Assembly: GCF_019134595.1 (NCBI RefSeq) | Contig: NZ_CP077771.1 | Location: 496,001-560,000, forward strand | Reading direction: 5' to 3' | From: Pseudoalteromonas shioyasakiensis | Lineage (GTDB): Bacteria; Pseudomonadota; Gammaproteobacteria; Enterobacterales; Alteromonadaceae | DNA length: 64,000 nt | Shown here: piece by piece, positions 9,485 through 16,450 of the stretch | How the letters are laid out: each line of letters starts with the position of its first letter | Position numbering within the stretch: the first letter of the stretch is position 1 | The notes under the pieces: model-generated | Database searches by the model: none | What the model saw: only the letters and a program-made list of their open reading frames with translations | What the model was told of the DNA's origin: nothing | Translations under genes and position numbers: made by a program

Positions 9485-10723
9485 TTACTTAGCTGTATTT
9501 AGAGACGATTGAGTTGACTGCCAATTAGAACGGATCAGCATTTCAAGTTCATCCACTACATCTTTGATATTTTCTTGCGCACGAAGTAGTGACTCACGAC
9601 TAGCTAAGCTATCTGACGTTTTTTGATCAAAAATGGTATTAAAAGATGATGAGCTGGCAGTAATTGCCGAACTATGATTAATTGGATAACTCATTACTTG
9701 GCGACCAAATGCACTACGAACATCTTTAACGATGTCACGCTGTGAATGGTTTCCTTTAACATAGTTAGTCACTAAGAATTGCATGAAATCCCAACCTTGG
9801 TGGCCAAGCGCAGCAACTGTATGGTAGATCTCACCTAATCGTTTTAAGTATTTATTATTTGCATCAAAGTCTACAGCTTCTGGATGAACCGGAATTAGCA
9901 TAGACGTAGAAGCCATTAATGCATTATAAAACATAAAGTTAAGAGATGGAGCTGTATCAATTAGTATTATGTCAAATTGATCTTTTACCGGTTCAATAAC
10001 TTTTTCGAGCAATTTATGATAGTGACGTGTTTTATCGTAACTAGAGCTATCTTTTAATAAAGTTGCTGTTTCATGCTCAAAGTAAAAGTCATCCATCCCA
10101 GAAGGCAAAATACGAATATTAGGTATATGGGTAGGTAAGAAAGAGTTTGATACTAACTCATCCCAGGTTTCGTTTTCATCGAGTTCAATACAGTCACGCA
10201 TTAAATCGCCCACAGTGATTGGGTCTGGCTCACTAGGTGGAAAGAAACTTGATGAAGAGCCTTGTGGATCAAGGTCAATAATACCGATTCGATAGCGTTT
10301 AATATTGGTAGTAGCTAGAGCTGCGGCAATATTTACCATGCTCGTCGTTTTACCACAGCCACCTTTTAATGAGTTAATAACGATAACTTGTAATTTATCA
10401 TCAACGGTACGGTGATCAGGTTTAATATCCATGATATCAGCCATAGCAAAAATATTTACTAAGGTATATGCATAGTGGCCATTTGCACCACGTTTGATAT
10501 CAAGTGCATCAAAGTCACCATTATCATGACGGCGTTTTAAGGTACGATTATTACAACCTAATAAATCAGCGGCTGCTTTTTGTGTGTAAGTACGAAGTTC
10601 TTTTTCTTCAGACTTTAGATGAGCACGATAATGTTGAATACGTCCTTCTAGCGATTTTTCAGCAACTTCTGCTGTCGCTTTTAGTAACCTATAAGTGGCT
10701 AGCGCATTATTATTGATAGACAT
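9485..10723 (-). CDS. parA: Type Ia ParA partition ATPase
   Basis: This 412-residue Walker-type partition ATPase has an N-terminal DNA-binding extension, which defines type Ia ParA (P1 ParA, F SopA) that also represses its own operon. Seen: a helix-turn-helix with TQKAAADLLGCNNRTLKRR near 47-65, the deviant Walker A KGGCGKTT at 120-127, the switch segment IGIIDLDPQGSSSSF, and ILIDTAPSLNFM. A good ribosome-binding site (GAGGAAG) precedes the ATG. The repeats TTAAGTATA upstream (10747, 10846, 10876) are candidate operator elements. It is transcribed away from the rep gene. Confidence 0.94.
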   Translation of the reverse strand: MSINNNALATYRLLKATAEVAEKSLEGRIQHYRAHLKSEEKELRTYTQKAAADLLGCNNRTLKRRHDNGDFDALDIKRGANGHYAYTLVNIFAMADIMDIKPDHRTVDDKLQVIVINSLKGGCGKTTSMVNIAAALATTNIKRYRIGIIDLDPQGSSSSFFPPSEPDPITVGDLMRDCIELDENETWDELVSNSFLPTHIPNIRILPSGMDDFYFEHETATLLKDSSSYDKTRHYHKLLEKVIEPVKDQFDIILIDTAPSLNFMFYNALMASTSMLIPVHPEAVDFDANNKYLKRLGEIYHTVAALGHQGWDFMQFLVTNYVKGNHSQRDIVKDVRSAFGRQVMSYPINHSSAITASSSSFNTIFDQKTSDSLASRESLLRAQENIKDVVDELEMLIRSNWQSTQSSLNTAK

Positions 10724-10746
10724 ACTTTCTTCCTCGAAGTTATGCT

Positions 10747-10885
10747 TTAAGTATAATGTCCATTCAAATTGCTGTAAACAAGTATTTAAGGCGACATACC
10801 TTTTATTTATAAGACATTTAATAAAAATTTGTAACTTTACTGATGCTAAGTATAAATAAGTAAGTTTAATATAGGTTAAGTATAT
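10747..10885. promoter_or_regulatory. Candidate ParA operator repeats
   Basis: TTAAGTATAA at 10747-10756, CTAAGTATAA at 10846-10855 and TTAAGTATAT at 10876-10885 are directly repeated upstream of parA. Type Ia ParA proteins repress their own promoter through their helix-turn-helix, so these are plausible binding sites, but the region is very AT-rich and chance is possible. Confidence 0.3.
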
Positions 10886-11039
10886 AGGTATATAAGGTTA
10901 AGATGCTAAAATAGTGAAATATATAACTGATTTAATTGAATATTTACTAAAAAGCCAGATCGTGTTTTTACTTGGTAAAGATCAGATCTTTAATGACTCG
11001 CAGATCAGCCAATTACTAAGCAAAAAATGAGATTTAGAG

Positions 11040-11048
11040 TTATGCACA
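11040..11048 (+). promoter_or_regulatory. DnaA box
   Basis: TTATGCACA fits the consensus TTWTNCACA exactly. A near match (TTATGCACC) lies at 11116-11124. It sits between iterons in the origin region. Confidence 0.6.
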
Positions 11049-11210
11049 GCTTAAACACTGATTTACTCACAAAAATGGTGGCATAGATCAAATTTTTACT
11101 AACTAAATTATAAAGTTATGCACCGAGAGCATGACTAGAATGCCCTATAAGTTGGTATGGATCTGATCTATAGTTGGTACAGATCAGATCTATGCTAACT
11201 TAGAAGCTGT

Positions 11211-11219
11211 TTATCCACA
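11211..11219 (+). promoter_or_regulatory. DnaA box (perfect)
   Basis: TTATCCACA is the strongest E. coli-type DnaA box. It lies between the central iteron group (11150-11200) and the rep-proximal group (11295-11424), as expected for a DnaA-assisted iteron origin. Confidence 0.75.
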
Positions 11220-11492
11220 TGGTGTTTTAAAAAAGCAATTTATGTCGTGTTAATTTACTTTAAAAGGGGTATTAACAAGACATAATTTGAACTGAGTTAG
11301 TAAAATTGCGACCTATCAACTATAACTTAGTAAAAATCTGATCTGAAAATCAGCAATTACGAAGGAGTTAGTATAAAACTGATCCGAACAAATAAATTAT
11401 GATCGGATCAAGTTTATACTAACTTAAACATTTAACTTTTGAAGTTTTATGTGTTGTTATTAACTGTCGAAGAAAAATTGGAAATAAGAACA

Positions 11493-12707
11493 ATGAGCCG
11501 AAAGGTCAACATCTCGGTAGATAACTTACCCGATACATTACGCGGGCAGATCCACGGGGTGGAAAGTGCAATAGATAATGAAAGTCTTGCACTATTTACA
11601 GACAACAAAGATGTGCGTGTTTCAATTGAAAATGCTGCACATGGTTTGAGAGCTTACTCAAATACATTTAATCATTATGATTTATGGGGACGATTTGTCC
11701 GTTCTGGTCATAAGAAGCTTCCGGTTGAAGAAGCACCAAAGAAAACCATCGTTACACGAAAAATCTCTGAAAAAGTAGACGGCATTCTGTATGATGGTGA
11801 AATCAAAATTACACCTGCGGTAGTAAGCACAAGGAAAGATGGTGAAGATGTTGAATATCTTGTTTGGCCATCTGATCGAGAAGAAAAAGTCGAACGTGCC
11901 TTAATTCGTTTAGCCTCTAAAGGAAAAATTGTAAAAATCAATTTTAAGTCTGGTATTCAATACGCAGTTGTTTTTTCAATGAATGAATTAGCACAAGAGC
12001 TGAAAGCTGTTGGCCAGTCGATGCCTTATCCGCAAATCAAAGAATCATTAGAAGCATTACAAGGTTCTAAGCTTTCTTTTAAATATTCAGCAACAGATAC
12101 TCGTAACTCTGATATTGATGACTCATTTTACGAATCGAACATGAACTTTTTATCGTCACTTCATTTTAGTGGCAAAAAAGGTCAGGGTGGTAACGTAAAA
12201 TGTGTAGCTTGTTTGAATGCCTTCGTTCATAACATGATCGATAACCTTGAATACAAAGGTTACTACTTTAATAGTGCTCAAGAATTAAAACGTGGTTTAT
12301 CTCGTTGGATGATGCTTCGTTTATATCATTTGTGGCGTTATGCGGCACCGGGTAAGACCTACCATTTCCGACTATTATCGATTATGGAAAAATATGGCTC
12401 TATTTATTCAACAGACGAAATAACCGAGAATAAATTAAAAGCTTTGCGTCGTGATATGACTACGACAATGAAAGACTTAATTGAGAAAGGTGCAATCTCT
12501 GAATATAACATTACCAATGTTAAAGATGACAAAACGGGTAATATTATTGATTACACATATGAGATGCATCCATCTGATCAATTTTGTGATGAGATTCTTA
12601 CACTTAATAAGCATAACAAACGAATCGAAATTCAAGGTGGAAAACGCATTGTTGAAAATGCTGTTTTAATCGATGAAGATAAAATTGAAGAAATAGTCGA
12701 AGACTAA
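11493..12707 (+). CDS. Replication initiator protein (Rep) of the chromid
   Basis: This protein has about 404 residues from the ATG at 11493, which has an upstream GGAAATAAGA; an in-frame TTG at 11439 would add 18 residues and overlaps less well with a ribosome-binding site. I assign it as replication initiator from position (directly behind the iteron array and DnaA boxes, facing away from parA) and from winged-helix-like segments such as LSRWMMLRLYHLWRYA and RLLSIMEKYGSIYSTDE in the C-terminal half, as in RepA/Rep_3-type initiators. I cannot name the exact family. The iterons near its start suggest autorepression. It ends at a shared terminator with tus. Confidence 0.8.
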   Translation: MSRKVNISVDNLPDTLRGQIHGVESAIDNESLALFTDNKDVRVSIENAAHGLRAYSNTFNHYDLWGRFVRSGHKKLPVEEAPKKTIVTRKISEKVDGILYDGEIKITPAVVSTRKDGEDVEYLVWPSDREEKVERALIRLASKGKIVKINFKSGIQYAVVFSMNELAQELKAVGQSMPYPQIKESLEALQGSKLSFKYSATDTRNSDIDDSFYESNMNFLSSLHFSGKKGQGGNVKCVACLNAFVHNMIDNLEYKGYYFNSAQELKRGLSRWMMLRLYHLWRYAAPGKTYHFRLLSIMEKYGSIYSTDEITENKLKALRRDMTTTMKDLIEKGAISEYNITNVKDDKTGNIIDYTYEMHPSDQFCDEILTLNKHNKRIEIQGGKRIVENAVLIDEDKIEEIVED

Positions 12708-12734
12708 ATTTTTAAATACTACTAACTATAAAGT

Positions 12735-12758
12735 AAAGGCCACGTATGTGGCCTTTTT
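12735..12758. terminator. Bidirectional terminator between rep and tus
   Basis: AAAGGCCAC and GTGGCCTTT form a 9-bp stem with loop GTAT, flanked by A and T runs. It serves both convergent genes. Confidence 0.85.
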
Positions 12759-12765
12759 AACATAA

Positions 12766-13641
12766 TCAATTTGTTACTTGTTCTAAGTAAAGTCTATCAA
12801 CTAAGAAATCATATTCTCTCTTACGAGGGTGACTTACAGGTTTTTGATAATCAGTTAATGTACCAAGTTTTACATCTGGTTCTGTGTTTATCAAAATAAA
12901 AGGTAAAGCAGCACTAACATGATACCGATTTTGCGCTGTATATCTCACATTAACCTGTGGGCTAACTCTTGTTGGTCTACGAATTCGCAATTTTTCTTTA
13001 TCACCTAAACTTGCAACACGACTTTGCTCTTGTGCAACTAGCGCTTGCCAAGCGTGTTGGTCGATCATTCTTGGATTAGAATAACTTGCCGATTTATCCA
13101 ACATTGCTAAGGCCATTTTTTTTGTTAGCGTTTTAGTTGCGTGTTTGTGCATCCAAGTAAAACGAACAGAGTAGGGCGATTCAGTTTCAAAATGGATCTT
13201 ACGATATGCTGAAAGGGTAATGAGATTTGGCACTGCATTGTGAACCGCTTCAAACCGCGCATCATTATTATCGATAGCTAAAATACTATTTTTAAAATCA
13301 GCTTTGGCTTTATTTAATTGATTTATCCTTGCAATGAAATGTTGCTTATCGACATCTTTTAAAACTAATAAGCCTGGATGCCTTTTTAATACTCGACTAC
13401 TTAATCCTGACTTTTTATAAAAATCACCAAAGGAATTTAGAATTAATTTATGAGCATCATCGCCTTCAATTTTATGTACACTAATTGAAGAAGGAACTTT
13501 TTTTTCGTCTTTTATAGCGATATCTGGCAGTTGATAATATGATGCCTTATGAAAACCTACTTCCTTTAATTCTTCACAAAACAAATGAGTTAACTCACTT
13601 ACTAAATCAAACTGACTGCGTATTTCTAACTTGGTACTCAT
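12766..13641 (-). CDS. tus: DNA replication terminus site-binding protein Tus
   Basis: This 291-residue protein is a homologue of E. coli Tus (309 residues), the monomeric protein that binds Ter DNA and stops replication forks from one side. Seen: collinear matches to remembered Tus segments, such as PNLITLSAYRKI (E. coli PGLITLNAYRTL), RFTWMHKHATKTL (RFGWANKHIIKNL), and KLRIRRPTRVSPQ (KLKIKRPVKVQPI), all in the order and spacing of Tus. Divergence is high, yet the match spans the whole protein. Its start codon abuts a Ter-like site at 13643-13658, echoing the E. coli arrangement in which TerB sits in the tus promoter and Tus represses itself. There is no good ribosome-binding site. Confidence 0.88.
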   Translation of the reverse strand: MSTKLEIRSQFDLVSELTHLFCEELKEVGFHKASYYQLPDIAIKDEKKVPSSISVHKIEGDDAHKLILNSFGDFYKKSGLSSRVLKRHPGLLVLKDVDKQHFIARINQLNKAKADFKNSILAIDNNDARFEAVHNAVPNLITLSAYRKIHFETESPYSVRFTWMHKHATKTLTKKMALAMLDKSASYSNPRMIDQHAWQALVAQEQSRVASLGDKEKLRIRRPTRVSPQVNVRYTAQNRYHVSAALPFILINTEPDVKLGTLTDYQKPVSHPRKREYDFLVDRLYLEQVTN

Positions 13642-13642
13642 A

Positions 13643-13658
13643 GGAACACATCTTACTT
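13643..13658 (-). promoter_or_regulatory. Ter-like site 1 (overlaps tus leader)
   Basis: On the minus strand this reads AAGTAAGATGTGTTCC, ending one base before the tus ATG. It shares the 16-bp sequence of two plus-strand copies 100 and 214 bases away and resembles the E. coli Ter start AGTATGTTGT, including the guanine that pairs with the flipped cytosine C6. By analogy it would block forks moving leftward and also repress tus. Confidence 0.65.
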
Positions 13659-13742
13659 AAAGTTAATTCTATTCTAACCTTGTCTCCTGACTAATTAAAG
13701 CCAATTTTTATCTCAATGCTAACCTTATATTTAATTTAAACT

Positions 13743-13758
13743 AAGTATGATGTGTTCC
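13743..13758 (+). promoter_or_regulatory. Ter-like site 2
   Basis: AAGTATGATGTGTTCC matches site 1 at 15 of 16 positions in opposite orientation. Its AGTATGATGT part matches the E. coli Ter core start (AGTATGTTGT) at 9 of 10. By the C6 polarity rule it would block forks moving rightward from the origin. Confidence 0.65.
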
Positions 13759-13856
13759 TTAATTTATTAACTAGTACAAGTTTCTAATTTGATCAATGTA
13801 GAATTAAAAATGATATTTTATACATGTAAAGCTGAGGTTACACTATGGCTACACTT

Positions 13857-13872
13857 AAGTAAGATGTGTTCT
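13857..13872 (+). promoter_or_regulatory. Ter-like site 3
   Basis: AAGTAAGATGTGTTCT is a third copy, same orientation as site 2 and 114 bases from it. Immediately downstream is a dyad TATTTGGTAG/CTATCAAATA (13877-13905). Apart from the Ter-like sites and this dyad, the 13642-14075 gap holds only the upstream region of the DAHP synthase gene. Confidence 0.6.
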
Positions 13873-14075
13873 TTGTTATTTGGTAGTGAAAAATGCTATC
13901 AAATAGGCCTAACCAACTGGTTTGGAACAATAAAATGTTAGAACTCTATTTGTTAATACCTAAACTATTTATCAAATAACGAAATAATCGTAAATAGCTG
14001 AATATTGTCCTTGAACTTAGTACCTGCAATAAGTTAGTTTTCGTTAACGGTCTATGTTAGGAATGAGGAAAGAAC

Positions 14076-15425
14076 ATGCAATCGTGGAACCCAGACAGCT
14101 GGAGAAAACTGCCGATACTTCAGCAGCCAGAGTACCCAGATCAAAAAGCCCTTAAATCAGTTGAAGGGCAATTAAAAAGCGCACCACCTTTGGTATTTGC
14201 TGAAGAGACGCGTAGCTTATACAAACAACTAGAAGCTGTATGTGAAGGCAGAGCCTTCTTATTACAAGGTGGTGATTGTGCAGAGTCATTTAGTGACTTT
14301 AATGCAGCAAATATCCGCGATACATTTAAAACACTTTTACAAATGGCCGTTGTTTTAACTTATGGTGGTAAATGCCCAGTAGTTAAAATTGCTCGTATGG
14401 CTGGTCAGTACGCTAAGCCACGCTCATCTGATTACGAAACGATCGACGGTGTTTCATTACCTTCGTATCGTGGTGACATTATCAATAACTTTGAATTTAC
14501 AGAGCAATCGCGCGTACCTGATCCACAGCGTTTGATGACGGCTTATCATCACAGTGCTGCAACGCTAAATTTATTACGCGCTTTCGCGCAAGGTGGTTTA
14601 GCCGATTTACACCAAGTAAATCGCTGGAACATGGGCTTTGTTGCTGCAAATCCGCTTAAAGAGAAATACCAACAGCTAGCTGACAGAATTCAAGATGCGC
14701 TTGAATTTATGGAAGTGTGTGGTATCGACTCAACCGTTGCACCAAGCTTAAAAGAAACAGACTTATTTACATCACACGAAGCGTTATTATTAGGCTACGA
14801 AGAAGCACTAACACGCCGTGACCACCTATCAGGTGACTGGTACGATTGTTCTGCACACTTTGTTTGGATTGGTGAGCGTACACGTCAACTTGATCATGCA
14901 CACATCGAATTCTTTAAAGGTATTAAAAACCCTATCGGTGTTAAAGTTGGCCCAGGTATGGACCCAGATGAGCTAATCAAACTTATCGATGCAGTTAACC
15001 CAGATAACATTCCAGGTCGCTTAACGTTAATTACACGAATGGGCGCTGATGTTCTTCCAGAGAAACTACCGGCACTGGTACGTAAAGTACAACAAGAAGG
15101 CCGTAAAGTTATTTGGAGCTCAGATCCTATGCATGGCAATACTGAGAAAGCGAGTTCAGGTTATAAAACACGTAGCTTTAATAATATTCTTCGTGAAATT
15201 AGCCAGTTCTTCGCAGTTCACAAAGCTGAAGGTTCTTACCCAGGTGGTGTTCACCTTGAAATGACTGGCCAGCATGTGACTGAATGTACGGGTGGTGCAT
15301 ATGGTTTATCTGATGAAGATTTAGCACAACGCTACCGCACACAGTGCGATCCACGCTTAAATGCAGATCAAGTTTTAGAACTAGGTTTCTTAGTTGCTGA
15401 TTTATTAAAAGAAGCACGTAAGTAA
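14076..15425 (+). CDS. Class II (plant-type) 3-deoxy-7-phosphoheptulonate synthase
   Basis: This 449-residue enzyme condenses phosphoenolpyruvate and erythrose 4-phosphate to DAHP, the first step of the shikimate pathway. It is the class II (AroA-II) type: N-terminal [15 protein letters not shown], the [12 protein letters not shown] block near residue 68, [33 protein letters not shown] and the [16 protein letters not shown] metal-binding block. The start has a good ribosome-binding site (GAGGAAAG). It sits beside ppsR and ppsA, which control and make its substrate PEP, as aroH sits beside ppsR-ppsA in E. coli, but with a class I enzyme there. Confidence 0.97.
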   Translation: MQSWNPDSWRKLPILQQPEYPDQKALKSVEGQLKSAPPLVFAEETRSLYKQLEAVCEGRAFLLQGGDCAESFSDFNAANIRDTFKTLLQMAVVLTYGGKCPVVKIARMAGQYAKPRSSDYETIDGVSLPSYRGDIINNFEFTEQSRVPDPQRLMTAYHHSAATLNLLRAFAQGGLADLHQVNRWNMGFVAANPLKEKYQQLADRIQDALEFMEVCGIDSTVAPSLKETDLFTSHEALLLGYEEALTRRDHLSGDWYDCSAHFVWIGERTRQLDHAHIEFFKGIKNPIGVKVGPGMDPDELIKLIDAVNPDNIPGRLTLITRMGADVLPEKLPALVRKVQQEGRKVIWSSDPMHGNTEKASSGYKTRSFNNILREISQFFAVHKAEGSYPGGVHLEMTGQHVTECTGGAYGLSDEDLAQRYRTQCDPRLNADQVLELGFLVADLLKEARK

Positions 15426-15438
15426 CACTAAGTTATCC

Positions 15439-15467
15439 AAAAAAGGCTGCATACTGCAGCCTTTTTT
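15439..15467. terminator. Bidirectional terminator between DAHP synthase gene and ppsR
   Basis: AAAAAAGGCTGC and GCAGCCTTTTTT form a stem of about 12 bp with loop ATACT between convergent genes. Confidence 0.85.
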
Positions 15468-15488
15468 AATGTCCGATACTAAAATAAG

Positions 15489-16298
15489 TTAGTACTTACG
15501 TCTTTCAAGGCCTGTATCAGATATAATCTTTGCAGAAATTTCTTCTACTGAATGATGAGTTGAATTTAAAAATTGAATCTTCTGCTTTTTATAAAGCATT
15601 TCTACTTCTCGCACTTCAATACGACACTGTTTTAAAGACGCATATTTTGAATTTGCCATACGACGCTGGCGAATATCCGCAAGGCGTACAGGGTCAATTG
15701 TTAAACCAAATAGTTTATGTTTGTAAGCTTTTAAACATTCAGGCAGTGTGCCTCTTTCTAAATCATCTTCGGTTAGCGGGTAATTAGCCGCTTTAATACC
15801 ATATTGTAATGCCAGGTATAAACTAGTCGGTGTTTTACCGCTTCGGCTAACACCCACTAAAATAATGTCAGCTTCAGCGTAGTTTTTAATGTTAGCGCCA
15901 TCATCATTGGTCAACGCATAGTTAACCGCATCAATACGAAAGTCATAACTTTTCTCGTGCATCGAATGCGTTCTATGTACTTTTGGTACTGGCGCAACTT
16001 TTAACTCTTGAGAAATTTTATCACTGTATTGTGATAAAAAGTCATAACAAACCGCGCAAGACGATTTAATAATTTCACTTAGCTCGTGGTTCACAAAAGT
16101 AAAGAACACGAGTGGCTGTTCACCGTCACGTTGCGCCGTTGAATTAATTAAGTTTTTAACTTCATTCGCTTTTTTTTCTGTTTCAACAAAAGGAATTGTT
16201 TTGTGATTAAACTCCACAGGAAACATAGATAAGGTCGCATGACCAAACACTTCAGAGGTGATCGCTGTTCCATCAGAGATATAAAATGCAGTTCTCAT
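15489..16298 (-). CDS. ppsR: PEP synthase regulatory protein (kinase/pyrophosphorylase)
   Basis: This protein has 270 residues from the ATG at 16298, which has AAGG 7 bases upstream; an upstream in-frame start at 16328 lacks support. It is the DUF299 family bifunctional enzyme that inactivates PEP synthase by ADP-dependent threonine phosphorylation and reactivates it by phosphorolysis. Seen: N-terminal MRTAFYISDGTAIT, the P-loop GVSRSGKTPTS near residue 150, and ANYPLTEDDLERGTLP. It is divergent from its target ppsA with a shared 150-base promoter region, the usual arrangement. Confidence 0.96.
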   Translation of the reverse strand: MRTAFYISDGTAITSEVFGHATLSMFPVEFNHKTIPFVETEKKANEVKNLINSTAQRDGEQPLVFFTFVNHELSEIIKSSCAVCYDFLSQYSDKISQELKVAPVPKVHRTHSMHEKSYDFRIDAVNYALTNDDGANIKNYAEADIILVGVSRSGKTPTSLYLALQYGIKAANYPLTEDDLERGTLPECLKAYKHKLFGLTIDPVRLADIRQRRMANSKYASLKQCRIEVREVEMLYKKQKIQFLNSTHHSVEEISAKIISDTGLERRKY

Positions 16299-16338
16299 AT
16301 TTAACCTTTTTATTACCTTTATCTGCAAAATAGGGGCT

Positions 16339-16353
16339 TCACGGTTTACGTGA
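16339..16353. promoter_or_regulatory. Palindrome in the ppsR-ppsA divergent promoter region
   Basis: TCACG-GTTTA-CGTGA is a perfect 5-bp dyad with a 5-base centre lying about 40 bases from the ppsR start. It could be an operator for either gene; it does not match the Cra or HexR consensus as I know them. Confidence 0.3.
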
Positions 16354-16450
16354 GGTCTGTTGCCAGTGTAGAATGACTACGACCTTTTTAGAAGGTTTTC
16401 TTTCTTAACTCTCACAGTTAGTACTACAATTTGTTTATGGAGAAAGATCC

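Larger units (their letters stand above)
10958..11424. repeat. Iteron cluster B: eleven 19-bp repeats at the origin
   Basis: Repeats of the form GATC-N7-TACTAACT lie at 10958 (+), 10980 (+, degenerate), 11003 (+), 11086 (+), 11150 (-), 11172 (-), 11182 (+), 11295 (-, GGTC instead of GATC), 11325 (-), 11366 (-) and 11406 (+); each spans 19 bases. The best copy is GATCAAGTTTATACTAACT at 11406-11424. The first three are spaced 22-23 bases, about two helical turns. The 11172 and 11182 copies overlap head to head, sharing GATCAGATC. The last four flank the likely rep promoter. Confidence 0.9.
10724..11492. other. Probable replication origin of a secondary replicon
   Basis: This 769-base gap between parA and rep contains no gene. 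Seen from left to right: an A+T-rich stretch (about 10741-10950) with three TTAAGTATA-type repeats, an array of eleven GATC-containing iterons, DnaA boxes at 11040 and 11211, and four iterons close to the rep start that could be its operator. This arrangement (AT-rich unwinding element, iterons, DnaA boxes, adjacent Rep gene, parAB) is the classic layout of an iteron-type plasmid or chromid origin. The exact start site cannot be read by eye. Confidence 0.85.
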
